DNA of 61,543 bases from Hyphomicrobiales bacterium (GCA_028290705.1 JAQGJH010000074.1:1-61543); one strand, 5' to 3'. Shown: positions 1 through 10,679, counted from the first letter of the stretch. Numbers and translations: made by a program. The notes: a model not told the origin generated them from the letters alone.

Positions 1-1
1 G

Positions 2-253
2 CGCGGAGATTCCATGATCGAGGCCGGCATTCTGGATGCCGACACGGTCATCATCCGCAAGCAGGAAACAGCGGAAACCGGCGACATCGTGGTGGCGCTG
101 ATCGACGATGAAGAAGCGACGCTGAAGAGATTGCGCAAGCGTGGCGCCTCGATTGCGCTTGAGGCCGCGAATCCGGCTTATGAGACGCGGATTTTTGGGC
201 CCGATCGTGTCCGCATCCAGGGCAAGCTGGTGAGCCTTCTCCGCAAATATTGA
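2..253 (+). CDS. lexA: LexA SOS repressor, C-terminal part (cut by window start)
   Basis: Only the C-terminal self-cleavage (S24 peptidase) domain is present, about 83 residues; the DNA-binding domain lies before the window. The first codons read R-G-D-S-M, where the Ser is the catalytic serine of the LexA GDSM motif. The catalytic lysine follows in the segment EEATLKRL, in the same arrangement as in E. coli LexA. LexA represses DNA-repair genes and cleaves itself when stimulated by RecA filaments. It points toward moeA, which is on the opposite strand; lexA-moeA adjacency is common in Rhizobiales. The family assignment is clear; the gene is partial only because of the window edge. Confidence 0.93.
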   Translation, partial: RGDSMIEAGILDADTVIIRKQETAETGDIVVALIDDEEATLKRLRKRGASIALEAANPAYETRIFGPDRVRIQGKLVSLLRKY

Positions 254-615
254 ATATAAGCTCAGATCCCAGATCGGGGCTCATCGCCGAAGGCACGCGC
301 ATTTGGGCAAGGATGACCATCCCAATCCAGTGGTTGAAGCTCCGCATCTGGGTCGCCCATCACGAGCTCGCGTGTTTGAAAATTGCGGTCGCAGAGCAGA
401 GAGTGACCTTAGCGGAGTTATCCACAGGATCGCCAAGCCTCAGTTGCGAGCGCCATCGATTATAGGCAGTATAGCTCCGTCGAAGACGTCGCTCGGTGCG
501 ACCGATCGAAAGATCAGGCCTTCAACCAGCGGCCGGCTCTCCCGGGAGAGTACGGGCAGCAGTTCGCCGGCGACGCTAGTGCGTCGCCTCGTGATCTCGC
601 GCCCTCAGGCTCAGC
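254..615. other. Intergenic stretch with no convincing gene
   Basis: About 360 bases between lexA and the DUF5681 gene. An open frame beginning near 313 could give a short Trp-containing peptide, but it has no separated ribosome binding site and resembles nothing I know. I see no tRNA, no strong hairpin terminator and no clear promoter. Confidence 0.5.
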
Positions 616-1329
616 ATGGTCAAGAACTCTCCCAAATCACGCGAAAGCGCCTCTTCAAAGGCATCGAAAGGCCGTTCTCGGCCCCCCGCGGAACACCAAT
701 TCAGGCCTGGTCAGTCCGGCAACCCAGCTGGACGGCCGAAAGGAAGCCTGAATAAGGTGACCCGCGGAGGCTTCGATCGCATTCTTCTCGAGGAGGCGGA
801 CCGCGACGCGCCCGGATATCAGGGTGTCTCCGCATATCGCGCCGCCCTCAAGGGTCTGTTCAAGAAAGCTGCAGAGGGTGACGCGCGGGCCTTGGCCCTG
901 CTTTTACAGTTCGCACCTGAAGCAGAAGCCCGCATTGCTGATCTCGAGGCAGCCCATGAGGCGCAAGAAGCTCGCGCCGCCCAAGCCGCCGCCATCGAAG
1001 CGGCAGAGGCTGCGGAACGCGAGCGCCAGCACATCGCAGCCGCTCAGGAACGAGACTTGGCGGCGCGGCTCGCGGCAGAGAATCCAGAATTATACCTTCA
1101 CGCTGTCAAGGTGATGTGGTCGCCCCAAGCGGGGATAGCCAGTCGCGAGCCGCCTGTCTTCGTGCCGCTCGCTGTCGCCGTCGAGACGGCTCGTACGCAA
1201 ATAGCTCTCGGACTCGGACCATACGAGCGCTTCGATCCGCACCTGGCCGCCGCCGCGCTCGCGCAAATGGCGAAAAAAGGCGAGCAGGGCGACGGGCGAG
1301 GAGACGACGAGGAGGAGGGGCATGCGTGA
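616..1329 (+). CDS. DUF5681 domain protein
   Basis: 237 residues. The N-terminal part has the DUF5681 signature: a basic Ser/Lys-rich leader, then QFRPGQSGNPAGRPKGSLNK, which is the usual FxPGxSGNPxGRPKG pattern. The middle is a long Ala/Glu/Arg-rich helical region, probably coiled coil (about residues 105-155), and the C-terminus is charged. DUF5681 proteins are often found near phage or mobile-element genes in alphaproteobacteria, and their role is not established. It sits between lexA and moeA, where these genes are usually close neighbours, so it may be an insertion. The start is the first ATG before the signature; no strong ribosome binding site is seen. Confidence 0.8.
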   Translation: MVKNSPKSRESASSKASKGRSRPPAEHQFRPGQSGNPAGRPKGSLNKVTRGGFDRILLEEADRDAPGYQGVSAYRAALKGLFKKAAEGDARALALLLQFAPEAEARIADLEAAHEAQEARAAQAAAIEAAEAAERERQHIAAAQERDLAARLAAENPELYLHAVKVMWSPQAGIASREPPVFVPLAVAVETARTQIALGLGPYERFDPHLAAAALAQMAKKGEQGDGRGDDEEEGHA

Positions 1330-1428
1330 ATGTGTGCCCTGTATTTCCCCTGTTGTTTGCACAGACCGAGCGAAAGTGGAGACGCCGCGGGACCAGGCCA
1401 AATAGCCACGCCCCGCGGCCACGAGCTT

Positions 1429-2645
1429 CTACAGACGCATCATCCGGCACGCATCGCCGGCCGCAGCCGCAGGCGCATGGGCATCGCGAATGATCAGGCA
1501 TTCAGCTTCCGCGAGCACGCGGAGCATCGACGAATCCTGACGGCCAAAGGCCTGGACGAGCGGGTGCCCGTCGCGCTGTCCGACGATATGCGCCCGCATG
1601 TAATCCTGCCGGCTGTCGTTGGCCGGCAGCGCCTCGCCCAGAATGGCGATTTCGCTGCGGTCTGCGCCGGCGTTCGGATCTCCCGACAGGGCGCGCACGA
1701 GCGGCACGAGGAACAGCACGCCGCAGACGATGGCCGAGACCGGATTGCCCGGTAGTCCGAGAATGCGCATGTCGCCGATGCGTCCATGCATCAGCGGCTT
1801 GCCGGGGCGCATGGCGATTCGCCAGAACCCGAGCTCCATGCCCTCCCGCGCCAACGCGGTTTGAACCAGATCGTGATCTCCCACGGAGGCGCCGCCGAGC
1901 GTCACCAGCACGTCAGCAGCAGCATCGCGCGCCGCACGGATGGAGCGTTCCAAATCGGCGAATTGATCGCCCGCGATGCCGAGGTCGATCACGTCCGCGC
2001 CAGCGGCTTCCGCATAGGCCGCGACCGCGTAGGTGTTGGACGCGACGATCTGGTCCGGCCCCGGGTTCTCGCCTGGTCGCACCAACTCGTCGCCGGTCGC
2101 GAGCAACGCCACGCGCGGCCGTCGCGTAACCGGCAGGGTCGGGTGGTTCATGGCTGCCGCGAGGGCCAGTTCGGGCGGTCCGAGCCTGCGGCCGCGCGCC
2201 AGGAGAACGTCGCCCTGAGCGAAATCCAGTCCCGCCCGGCGCACGTAGCGCCCGGCCGTTTCGCTTTCGAGCGCCACGACCATGCCGTCTTCGATCCGGG
2301 TGTTCTCCTGGATCAGGATCGTGTCCGCGCCATCGGGCACGGGCGCGCCCGTGAAGATGCGCACCGCGTCTCCGGGGCCGACCGCCCCGGCGAAGCGACG
2401 GCCTGCCGCGCTCTCACCGATGATGCGCAGCCGCGCTGGAACCTGCGCGATGTCGGCGGCGCGCACCGCATAGCCATCCATGGCCGAAGCCGGGAAGGGC
2501 GGCTGCGTCCGCAATGCCTCCAGATCCTGAGCCAGCGTGCGCCCCCGGGCCTCGCGCAGCGGCGCCACTTCCGTCGGCAAGGCGCGCTCCGCGCTTGCAA
2601 GCACACGGGCGAGCGCCTGCGAAACCGGGAGCAGAGGCGCTGCGC

Positions 2646-2649
<4 letters not shown>
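1429..2649 (-). CDS. moeA: Molybdopterin molybdenumtransferase MoeA
   Basis: 406 residues, the usual length. MoeA inserts molybdate into adenylylated molybdopterin to finish the molybdenum cofactor. Domains in order: MoeA N-terminal region (about 20-165) with the PASAMDGYA motif, the MoCF-binding domain (about 175-315) with [16 protein letters not shown] and GLPGNPVSA motifs, and a C-terminal beta-barrel domain. Its start overlaps the moaC stop by four bases (ATGA), showing translational coupling. It is the last gene of the leftward ppiD-trp-moa run. A sulfite-oxidase-like molybdoenzyme (42082-43191) in the same window would use the cofactor. Confidence 0.96.
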
Positions 2650-3127
<478 letters not shown>

Positions 3128-3131
<4 letters not shown>

Positions 3132-3949
3132 GACGAACCCTGCCGCGCGGGAATCGCCGGTCCGTGCAGCAGATCATGCGTCGCAAGCGCCACGTCCGTC
3201 TGGCGCATCAGGCTCTCGCCGACCAGGAACGTGCCGATGCCCGAGCGGAGCAGGCGCAGTCCGTCTTCGTAGGAGCCGATGCCGCTTTCGCCGACGATGA
3301 TGCGGTCCGGGGGAACGAGCCTGGAGAGGCGCTCGCTCACTTCGAGACTGGTTTCGAAGGTCCGCAGGTCGCGATTGTTGATGCCGATGAGCCGCGTCTC
3401 CAACGGCAGCGCGCGCTTCAACTCCGCTTCGTCATGCACCTCGACAAGCACGTCCATGTGCAGGTCATGCGCGACCTTGTTCAGCGCGCGCGCGTCCTCG
3501 TCGCTGATCGCCGCCATGATCAGCAGAATGCAGTCGGCGCCCCACGCACGCGCCTCGTAGACCTGATAGGGGTCGTACATGAAGTCCTTGCGCAGCACCG
3601 GGATCCGCACGGCGCCACGGGCGGCGGAGAGAAACTCCGGCGCGCCCTGGAAGGAAGGACCGTCGGTGAGAACCGACAGGCAGGCCGCGCCACCCTTTTC
3701 ATAGGCGCGGGCCAGCATCGGCGGATCGAAATCTTCGCGGATCAGCCCCTTGGACGGGCTGGCTTTCTTGATCTCGGCGATCAGCGCGATCTGATTCTGT
3801 CCGAGCTTGCCCTCGATCGCCTTGACGAAGCCGCGCGGCGGCGTCTGCTTGTCGATCTGGCGCTCCAGCGCATGCAGCGGCATCCGCACCTTGGCGTCGG
3901 CGATTTCGGTCCGCTTGTAGGTTTCGATGCGGCGCAGGATGTCGGACAT
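3128..3949 (-). CDS. trpC: Indole-3-glycerol phosphate synthase
   Basis: 273 residues, a stand-alone TIM-barrel TrpC (not fused to TrpF). It converts 1-(o-carboxyphenylamino)-1-deoxyribulose-5-phosphate to indole-3-glycerol phosphate. Visible active-site segments: [13 protein letters not shown] with the catalytic Lys, [22 protein letters not shown] and VGESGI. It starts three bases after the trpD stop and overlaps moaC by four bases. TrpF, TrpB and TrpA are not in this window, so the tryptophan genes are split between loci, as is common in this group. Confidence 0.97.
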
Positions 3950-3952
3950 GGC

Positions 3953-4969
3953 TTACCCGCGGTTCGATGTGGCGACGAGCGTGTCGAGAGTTTTCCGGGC
4001 GCGGCCATCGTCGACCGCCTTGGCGGCGAGCGCAACGCCCGCCCGCAGGTCTTCGGCCTTTCCGGCGATCACCAGGGTGGCGGCGGCGTTCAGCAGCGCA
4101 ATGTCCCGGTAGGCAGAGGGCTTTCCGGCCAGCACCTCGCGCAGAGCCGCTGCGTTGAAGGCCGGATCGCCGCCCTGCAGGTCCTCGGCGCGCGCGACCG
4201 GCAGCCCGGCATCCTCCGGAGTCACCGTGAAGGCGCGGATTTCCCCGCGGTCGAGTTCGACCACATGCGTCGGCCCCGTGGTGGTCATCTCGTCCAGGCC
4301 GTCGGATCCATGCACGAGCCAGACGCGCTCGGATCCGAGGTTGCGCAGCACCTCGGCCAGGGGCTGCAGCAGCGATTGCGAGAATACGCCGAGCAGTTGG
4401 CGTTTGACTCCCGCGGGATTGGAAAGCGGCCCGAGGATGTTGAAGATCGTCCGGGTGCCGAGTTCGACGCGCACGGGCGCGACGTGTCGCATCGCAAGGT
4501 GATGCGTCTGCGCCATCATGAAGCCCAGGCCCGCCTCGGCCATGCAGGTCTCGACCTGCTTCGGGTTGATTCCGATGGTAACCCCCAGTGCGCCCAACAC
4601 GTCGCTCGCCCCGGACTTCGAGGACGCCGCGCGATTGCCGTGCTTGGCCACGGGCACGCCGCAGGCCGCCACGATGATCGACGCCAGCGTCGAGACGTTG
4701 TAGGTGCCGGCCCCATCGCCGCCGGTGCCCACGATGTCGACGGCGTCGGCCGGGGCATTCACCCGCAGCATTTTGGCGCGCATCGCCGTCACGGCGCCGG
4801 TGATCTCGTCGACCGTTTCACCGCGCACGCGCAGAGCCATCAGGAACGCGCCCATCTGCGCCGGGGTGACCTCGCCCGACAGAATATTGTCGAAGGCGAG
4901 TTCCGCCTCGGCCCGCGTCAGGCCGGCGCCGGTCGCGACCTTGCCGATGAGGGGTTTGAACGCGTCCAT
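3953..4969 (-). CDS. trpD: Anthranilate phosphoribosyltransferase
   Basis: 338 residues, the usual size. It transfers phosphoribose from PRPP to anthranilate. The glycine-rich PRPP loop GTGGDG and the NRAASSKSG segment mark the family. The frame stays open far upstream, but the start was set at the ATG giving [10 protein letters not shown] because this matches the normal N-terminus and leaves a 17-base gap to trpG; the upstream extension runs antiparallel through trpG. It is part of the trpEGDC-moaC-moeA leftward operon. Confidence 0.96.
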   Translation of the reverse strand: MDAFKPLIGKVATGAGLTRAEAELAFDNILSGEVTPAQMGAFLMALRVRGETVDEITGAVTAMRAKMLRVNAPADAVDIVGTGGDGAGTYNVSTLASIIVAACGVPVAKHGNRAASSKSGASDVLGALGVTIGINPKQVETCMAEAGLGFMMAQTHHLAMRHVAPVRVELGTRTIFNILGPLSNPAGVKRQLLGVFSQSLLQPLAEVLRNLGSERVWLVHGSDGLDEMTTTGPTHVVELDRGEIRAFTVTPEDAGLPVARAEDLQGGDPAFNAAALREVLAGKPSAYRDIALLNAAATLVIAGKAEDLRAGVALAAKAVDDGRARKTLDTLVATSNRG

Positions 4970-4986
4970 GTCGTTGTCTTCTCCGC

Positions 4987-5592
4987 TTAGGCGCGCTTGC
5001 GCCCGGTTTCCCGGTTCCATGCGTCGGCGAGGTCCAGGAAGTTCTTCATGATCGTGTGGCCGTGCTCGGACATGATGCTTTCGGGATGGAACTGCACTCC
5101 GTGCACCGGATGGCTGCGATGCGAGAGTCCCATGATGAGCCCGTCGGCTTCCGCCGTGATTTCGAGGTCTGGCGGCAGCGATCCACGGTCCACCACCAGC
5201 GAATGATAGCGCGTCGCCTGAAACGGGCCATTGATGCCACGAAACAGCGTCTGGCCCCGATGCGCGATCTCGGACATCTTGCCGTGCAGCGGCGCGGGCG
5301 CGCGCACCACCTCGCCACCGTAGGAATCGCCGATGGCCTGATGCCCGAGGCAGACGCCGAAAATGGGCACACGGCCGTTCGACCGTTCGATGAGGTCGAG
5401 GCAGATCCCGGCCTCTTTCGGGGTGCACGGCCCCGGCGACAGGACGATGGCGTCCGGCTCTTCCGCCAGTACCGCCTCGGCGCTCATGGCGTCGTTGCGG
5501 CGGACGTCGACCTCCGCACCGAGCGAACCGAGGTAATGGACCAGGTTCCAGGTGAAGCTGTCGTAATTGTCGATCAGCGTGACTTTTTGCAT
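4987..5592 (-). CDS. trpG: Anthranilate synthase glutamine amidotransferase subunit
   Basis: 201 residues, class I glutamine amidotransferase. It supplies ammonia to TrpE for anthranilate synthesis; in many bacteria the same subunit also serves aminodeoxychorismate synthase (PabA). The N-terminal LIDNYDSFT, the nucleophile region [11 protein letters not shown] and the catalytic His-Glu pair in VQFHPES are all present. It lies 114 bases after trpE and 17 bases before trpD. Separate trpE and trpG, rather than a fused trpE(G), distinguish this organism from Rhizobium/Agrobacterium relatives that carry the fusion. Confidence 0.96.
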   Translation of the reverse strand: MQKVTLIDNYDSFTWNLVHYLGSLGAEVDVRRNDAMSAEAVLAEEPDAIVLSPGPCTPKEAGICLDLIERSNGRVPIFGVCLGHQAIGDSYGGEVVRAPAPLHGKMSEIAHRGQTLFRGINGPFQATRYHSLVVDRGSLPPDLEITAEADGLIMGLSHRSHPVHGVQFHPESIMSEHGHTIMKNFLDLADAWNRETGRKRA

Positions 5593-5706
5593 GCGATCAC
5601 ACGGCTGGAGCGGGTCGGCGCCCGCTGGATCGAAGCCGCACTTGTGGGGCGCGGCAGGCGTGAGGTCAAGCCGGAGCGTACGTCCGGGCCTGAGGCATGG
5701 ATCGGC

Positions 5707-7230
5707 TCATTGACCGCGCTTGCCGCCTGTGGCGAACCGGACTGCCTCCTCGGCGGCGCGGAACAACGCCTTGGCCTTGTTGACGCATTCGCGGTTCTCG
5801 GAGGCCGGGTCGCTGTCATAGACGATCCCGGCGCCGGCCTGGGCGTGCATCTGCCCGTCCTTGATGACGGCGGTACGCAGCACGATGCAGGTGTCCATTT
5901 CGCCGGACGCGCCGAAATAGCCGATGCAGCCGCCATAAATGCCGCGCTTGTCGGTTTCGAGTTCGTCGATGATTTCCATCGCGCGCACCTTCGGGGCTCC
6001 CGACACCGTGCCGGCCGGAAAACCGGCGCAGAGCGCATCGATGGCGTCGTGCCGAGGGTCCAGCCGGCCTTCGACGTTGGACACGATGTGCATGACGTGG
6101 CTGTAGCGCTCGATGGTGAATTTTTCCGTCACCGCCACAGTGCCTATCTCGGCGACGCGCCCGACATCGTTGCGGCCGAGATCGAGCAGCATGAGGTGCT
6201 CGGCGCGCTCCTTCGGATCGGCGAGCAGTTCCGCCGCCAAAGCCTCGTCCTCGGCTGGCGTCTTGCCGCGCCAGCGGGTCCCGGCGATGGGACGGATCGT
6301 CACCTTGCCGCGCTGGACACGAACGAGAATTTCAGGGCTCGAGCAGACGATCTGGAAACCGCCGAAATCGAGGTAACAGAGGAAGGGCGCAGGGTTGACG
6401 CGCCGGAGCGCCCTGTAAAGCGAGAAGGCCGGCAGTTCGAACGGGGACGTGAAACGTTGCGACAGCACCACCTGGAAGATGTCGCCGGCAGCAATGTACT
6501 CCTTGGCCCGAGCGACCATCTCGAGGAAGCGCGCTTCGCTCGTGTTGGAGGAGGGGGCCTGCGCCAGCATCATGGGATCGGCGGCCGGCGCGACGTGGTG
6601 GAGCGGACTTTCCAGCACGCCCACCAGTCCGTCGAGCCGATGCTGCGCACTCTCGAACGCGGCGCGCGCCGAAACGCCCGCCTGGGGCCGGACCGGCGTC
6701 ACGACGGTCAGTTCGTCGCGAACCGAGTCGAACACGACCATCAGCGTCGGCCGGATCATGACGGCTTCCGGAACCCCGATCGGATCCGGTTTGGCGGGAG
6801 CCAGCCGCTCCATCTGGCGCACCATGTCGTAGCCCAGATAACCGAACACGCCCGCGGCCATGGGCGGCAGTTCGTTTCCTTCCAGGCCGGGCACGGCGGA
6901 TTCGGCGATGAGTGCGCGCAGCGCGTCCAGAGGCGTGCCGGTGCAGGGCTCGAAGGCGGCTGGATCCGTCAACGCGCGTCGATTGATCTCGCTCGTTCCG
7001 CCCGTGGCACGCCAGATGACGTCGGGCTCGAGTCCGATCATCGAATAGCGGCCCCGCGCCGCGCCCCCTTCGACCGATTCGAGCAGGAACACGTTCCCGG
7101 CCCGGCCCGCCGACAATTTCAGGAAGGCCGAGACCGGCGTTTCGAGATCGGCGATCAGGCGTGTCGAGACGAGCGCCGGCCGGCCCGCCTCATAGGCCGC
7201 GGCGAAATCTTCGAAAGGCGGCTGGAACAT
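5707..7230 (-). CDS. trpE: Anthranilate synthase component I
   Basis: 507 residues. It makes anthranilate from chorismate with TrpG. The N-terminal domain contains FLLES, matching the LLES tryptophan-binding motif of feedback-inhibited enzymes, so allosteric inhibition by Trp is likely. The chorismate-binding domain (about residues 225-490) shows IAGTRWRGKT, LLDLGRNDVGRV and PAGTVSGAPKVRAMEII. It begins only 10 bases after the ppiD stop, leaving no room for a separate leader-peptide attenuator directly before it. Confidence 0.97.
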   Translation of the reverse strand: MFQPPFEDFAAAYEAGRPALVSTRLIADLETPVSAFLKLSAGRAGNVFLLESVEGGAARGRYSMIGLEPDVIWRATGGTSEINRRALTDPAAFEPCTGTPLDALRALIAESAVPGLEGNELPPMAAGVFGYLGYDMVRQMERLAPAKPDPIGVPEAVMIRPTLMVVFDSVRDELTVVTPVRPQAGVSARAAFESAQHRLDGLVGVLESPLHHVAPAADPMMLAQAPSSNTSEARFLEMVARAKEYIAAGDIFQVVLSQRFTSPFELPAFSLYRALRRVNPAPFLCYLDFGGFQIVCSSPEILVRVQRGKVTIRPIAGTRWRGKTPAEDEALAAELLADPKERAEHLMLLDLGRNDVGRVAEIGTVAVTEKFTIERYSHVMHIVSNVEGRLDPRHDAIDALCAGFPAGTVSGAPKVRAMEIIDELETDKRGIYGGCIGYFGASGEMDTCIVLRTAVIKDGQMHAQAGAGIVYDSDPASENRECVNKAKALFRAAEEAVRFATGGKRGQ

Positions 7231-7240
7231 GGCTGAAACT

Positions 7241-9145
7241 CTAGAAGGCCTCGCCGCCCGTGGCAGCGTTCATGGCGCGCTGGTTGAGGGTCACGCCGAG
7301 GTCCGCCTGCAGCCGCGCGAGATACTGCGACAGGAGATCCTCGCTATAGGCCGTCGAAAGCTGGCCGGAAACCGACTTGATCTCGTCCGACTCCGGATCG
7401 AGCGGCGGCACCACGCTGTCGTTGACGACGAAAACGTAGCGTGACGCGCCATCGCCCGCGGCCGATCCTGCTTGTCCCGTCGGCGTGTTGAAGATCTGCG
7501 CCACCAGCCCTGCCGGCAGGCCTTCCGCCCCGCCGCGCTTCACGGCCGACGACGCCTGGACGTTGAGATTGCCCTCGGCTGCCGCCACGGCCTCGATGGT
7601 CTCGCCGCCGTTGATGCGCTTGACGAGTTCGGCGGCGCGGTCCGACAGCCGCCGCCGTGCCTCGTCCTCGCGCCAAGCGGTCGTGACCTGATCCTTGACC
7701 TCCTCGAGCGGCCGTTCGCGCGCAGCATCGACATTGGCGATCTCGAACCAGACATAGCCATTGTCGCGCGTTGTGATTGTTTCGTTGTCGACGCCGATGT
7801 CGGACGCGAACATGGCCCGCAGGACGTTCTCGCGATCGGTCAGCGGCACCTCGGCGCCGTTTCGATCACGACCCTGCGCATCGATGGCCTCGATGGTCGT
7901 CACGTCGAAGCCGGCCTTCTTGGCCGCCTCCGTGAGCGTGCGGCCGGACGTGCGCTCGTCTTCGATGGCGTCGCGCACCTGCTGAACGCGTCCGCGGGCC
8001 GCATTGGCCGCGACCTCGCGCTTCACCTCGTCGGCGACCTCTTCGAAGGGCCGGACGTTGCCGCCTTCGGCTCGTACGACATTCACGATCGCCCAGCCGA
8101 AACGGCCCTGAACCGGCTCGCTGACCTGACCGGCCTGGGTTTCGAACGCCGCCTTGGCGATCGCCGGATCAACCAGCGCACTGCGCGCCACCGTGCCGAG
8201 ATCGATGTCGGACTTCGACAATTGCCGCTCTGTCGCCAGAGCCTCGAAACTCGTGCCGGCCTTCAGCTTTTCAGCCGCCGCCCGGGCTTCTTCCTCATTC
8301 GGGAACACGATCTGCTGCAACTCGCGGCGTTCGGCCACGCCGAAGCGTTCGCCCTTGATGCGCTCATAATAGGCGCGGGCGTCGGCGTCCGATACTTTGT
8401 CGGGTTCCGCCAGCGTCTGCGGCGTGATCGCCAGCGTCAGCACGCGACGGAACTCCGGCGCGCGATAGGACTGCTTCCGGGCATCGTAGAATTTCTGCAG
8501 ATCCTCGTCCGACGGCGCCGGAATCTCGCCGGCAGCCGTCTCGGGCAGCAGGACGTATTCGACGCTGCGCGTCTCGTTCGAATAACGGTGGATCGCCTCG
8601 AGGGCGACCTGTGGGGCCACCACGTTGCCCGACACGGCCTCGCCGATTTCGCGGCGCAAATAGACTCGACGCTGATCGCGCACGAAGCTCTGCTCGGTGA
8701 AGCCGTTGTCGCGGATGATGTCGTTGAAGGCCTGCCGGTTGAAGTTGCCGTCCGGTCCCTTGAACGACGGGTCATCGAAGATCGAGCGCGCGATCTGCTC
8801 GTCCGACATGGCGAGCCGCAGCTCCCGGACCTTCTGGTCCAGAGCCGCGTCCGCGATCATGCGCGACAGAACCTGCCGGTCGAGCCCGAAGGCGCGCGCC
8901 TGCTCATTGGTGATGGCGCGCCGCGCCTGGCGCTGCAGCTGCTGCAACTGCGTCTGGTAGCTGTTGCGAAAATCCTGGGCCGTGATGGTGACGTCGCCGA
9001 CGGTGGCGACCGTCGTGGTCGCGCCGCCCCGGAAGATGTCGCCGATGCCCCAGATGGCGAAACTGAGAATCAGAATGCCGAACACGATGGTGAGTATCGT
9101 GCGTCCGATCCAGTTCTGCGTGGCTTTGCGCATGCTTTCGAGCAT
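7241..9145 (-). CDS. ppiD: Peptidyl-prolyl cis-trans isomerase PpiD (SurA-N and rotamase domains)
   Basis: 634 residues from the ATG giving MLESMRKATQN; an upstream in-frame start at 9226 would add an unusual Pro/Arg-rich tail. One membrane anchor (about residues 14-38, TILTIVFGILILSFAIWGIG) is followed by a SurA-like N-domain, a parvulin domain (about 250-360) and a long C-terminal periplasmic region. PpiD is an inner-membrane-anchored periplasmic chaperone that works on proteins leaving the Sec translocon; secG lies nearby at 10220. It is the first gene of the leftward run and is followed after 10 bases by trpE. This ppiD-trpE adjacency is frequent in Rhizobiales. Confidence 0.92.
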   Translation of the reverse strand: MLESMRKATQNWIGRTILTIVFGILILSFAIWGIGDIFRGGATTTVATVGDVTITAQDFRNSYQTQLQQLQRQARRAITNEQARAFGLDRQVLSRMIADAALDQKVRELRLAMSDEQIARSIFDDPSFKGPDGNFNRQAFNDIIRDNGFTEQSFVRDQRRVYLRREIGEAVSGNVVAPQVALEAIHRYSNETRSVEYVLLPETAAGEIPAPSDEDLQKFYDARKQSYRAPEFRRVLTLAITPQTLAEPDKVSDADARAYYERIKGERFGVAERRELQQIVFPNEEEARAAAEKLKAGTSFEALATERQLSKSDIDLGTVARSALVDPAIAKAAFETQAGQVSEPVQGRFGWAIVNVVRAEGGNVRPFEEVADEVKREVAANAARGRVQQVRDAIEDERTSGRTLTEAAKKAGFDVTTIEAIDAQGRDRNGAEVPLTDRENVLRAMFASDIGVDNETITTRDNGYVWFEIANVDAARERPLEEVKDQVTTAWREDEARRRLSDRAAELVKRINGGETIEAVAAAEGNLNVQASSAVKRGGAEGLPAGLVAQIFNTPTGQAGSAAGDGASRYVFVVNDSVVPPLDPESDEIKSVSGQLSTAYSEDLLSQYLARLQADLGVTLNQRAMNAATGGEAF

Positions 9146-9348
9146 GATTTCATCCGGGTTCGTGAAGCGGGGACGCCAACCTGCGTCGCGGCGGCGGACT
9201 ATAGGGAGGGGTGCCGGGGGATGCAATCACAGGGCGGGGCTTTGGGCCGCTGCAGTCAGAGGCGGTAACGCATTTCTGTACCCTCGCTTGGATCGCCGAC
9301 GGGCCTCTGGTAAGGGCAGACGATGTTTCCTTTGCCACCGGAGTCCTC

Positions 9349-10110
9349 ATGAGCACCCGCCCAAAACCCCTCGTCGCCGGAAATTGGAAGATGAACGGTC
9401 TCAAGGCGGCGCTGTCCGAGGTTTCCGCCATTCGGGACGCCGCTGCGGCCGGAGAGGCCGGGCGTGCCGAACTCGCAATCTGCCCGCCCGCCACGCTGAT
9501 CGCAGCCGTGGCCGATATCTGCAAGGGCTCGAGCGTGGCCACCGGCGCACAGGACTGTCATGCCAGGGAGAGCGGCGCGCACACGGGCGATCTCTCCGCC
9601 ACGATGTTGAAGGACGCGGGCGCGGCCTACGTCATCGTCGGCCATTCGGAGCGCCGCACCGATCACCACGAGACCAGCGAGATGGTTCGCGCCAAGGCCG
9701 AAGCAGCCATCGCGGCAGGCCTTACGGCGATTCTCTGCGTCGGCGAGAGCCAGCGCCAGCGTGAGGCGGGCGAGACCCTGACGGTCGTGGGCGAGCAGAT
9801 CGAGAAATCCTGGCCCAAGGGCGCAAGCCCCGACAGCCTGGTCATCGCTTATGAGCCCATCTGGGCAATCGGGACCGGCCTGACCCCGACCCCCGCCGAC
9901 GTCGCCGAAGTCCATGCTTTCCTACGGCGCGAGGTCGAACGGCTTCTGGGCGGGCAGGGCACGGGGGTCCGGCTGCTCTATGGCGGCTCGGTCAAGCCCT
10001 CCAACGCCCGGGAACTCATGGCCGTGCCGCACGTCGACGGCGCGCTGGTGGGTGGCGCCAGCCTCACCGCAAAGGACTTCATGGGCATCGCCGCGGCCTA
10101 CAAGGCCTGA
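9349..10110 (+). CDS. tpiA: Triose-phosphate isomerase
   Basis: 253 residues from the ATG giving [17 protein letters not shown]; the frame is open upstream but this start gives the standard N-terminus. The enzyme interconverts dihydroxyacetone phosphate and glyceraldehyde 3-phosphate. Catalytic segments are intact: GNWKMNG with the Lys, VGHSERR with the His, the [11 protein letters not shown] loop with the Glu, and LYGGSVKP phosphate binding. It is divergent from ppiD across about 200 bases that must hold both promoters, and precedes secG. Confidence 0.97.
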   Translation: MSTRPKPLVAGNWKMNGLKAALSEVSAIRDAAAAGEAGRAELAICPPATLIAAVADICKGSSVATGAQDCHARESGAHTGDLSATMLKDAGAAYVIVGHSERRTDHHETSEMVRAKAEAAIAAGLTAILCVGESQRQREAGETLTVVGEQIEKSWPKGASPDSLVIAYEPIWAIGTGLTPTPADVAEVHAFLRREVERLLGGQGTGVRLLYGGSVKPSNARELMAVPHVDGALVGGASLTAKDFMGIAAAYKA

Positions 10111-10126
10111 CATTCGCATGGACCGG

Positions 10127-10149
10127 GCGTCTTGCATGATGTAAGACGC
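10127..10149. terminator. Hairpin after tpiA
   Basis: GCGTCTT and AAGACGC form a perfect seven-base stem around a nine-base loop, 16 bases after the tpiA stop. No T-run follows, so it may act as an mRNA end-stabiliser or weak terminator rather than a strong intrinsic terminator. Confidence 0.4.
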
Positions 10150-10219
10150 GACCCGACATCAGCGTCGGCCGTCCTTCGGCCCCGACGACGCCCATTTCGA
10201 ACCCAAGGTCCCCTCGACC

Positions 10220-10609
10220 ATGCAGACCGTCCTCATCGTCATCCATCTGATGGTGGTCATCGCGCTCGTCGCCGTCGTTCTCCTGCAGCGCTCGGAGGGC
10301 GGTGCGCTCGGCATCGGCGGCGGTGGCGGCTTCATGACCGGCCGAGGCCAGGCAAACGCACTGACGCGCGCCACCTCGATTCTCGGCACGCTGTTTTTCA
10401 TCACCAGCATCTCGCTGACGCTGCTCGCTAATTGGGGTCGCGCTCCGACGTCCGTGCTGGATCGCGTCGCTCCGCCGGTCTCCGGCCCCAGCGCCCCGGC
10501 TCCGGGCGGGACGGTGTTCGATCAGCTTCAGCAAATCGAGCGGGGCGCACCGGCAGCGCCCGCCGCCCCGACATCGCCTGCTGCCCCCGAGCCCCCGCGC
10601 TCGCAGTAA
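10220..10609 (+). CDS. secG: Protein translocase subunit SecG
   Basis: 129 residues. Two membrane helices (about residues 3-21 and 52-70) flank the conserved cytoplasmic loop LLQRSEGGALGIGGGGG, characteristic of SecG. The C-terminal 55 residues are Pro/Ala-rich and extend beyond the minimal family length, as seen in many alphaproteobacteria. SecG assists SecYEG-dependent protein export. The order tpiA-secG-pyrG is conserved in the Rhizobiales. Confidence 0.93.
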   Translation: MQTVLIVIHLMVVIALVAVVLLQRSEGGALGIGGGGGFMTGRGQANALTRATSILGTLFFITSISLTLLANWGRAPTSVLDRVAPPVSGPSAPAPGGTVFDQLQQIERGAPAAPAAPTSPAAPEPPRSQ

Positions 10610-10654
10610 GGGGCACGGCCGGTCTCCGGCGCTCCGGCGTCCAGAATCGTCACC

Positions 10655-10679
10655 AGAGGGCCGGATCATCCGGCCCTCT
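10655..10679. terminator. Strong hairpin terminator after secG
   Basis: AGAGGGCCGG and CCGGCCCTCT form a perfect ten-base stem with loop ATCAT, followed by TTCG. It lies 46 bases after the secG stop and would separate secG from pyrG. Confidence 0.75.

Noticed and set aside
250-465. Short open frame after lexA encoding a Trp-containing peptide
   Set aside because: No separated ribosome binding site and no family likeness; listed only as intergenic.
3164-4990. Long open frame of about 600 codons on the plus strand
   Set aside because: It lies antisense to trpC and trpD, whose motifs are unmistakable, and its translation is Arg/His-rich with no known domain; it is a by-product of high-GC codon bias.
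5056-7236. Open frame of about 725 codons on the plus strand
   Set aside because: Antisense to trpG and trpE; low-complexity Arg/Gly/His composition and no ribosome binding site.
7472-9268. Open frame of nearly 600 codons on the plus strand
   Set aside because: Antisense to ppiD; composition typical of shadow frames.
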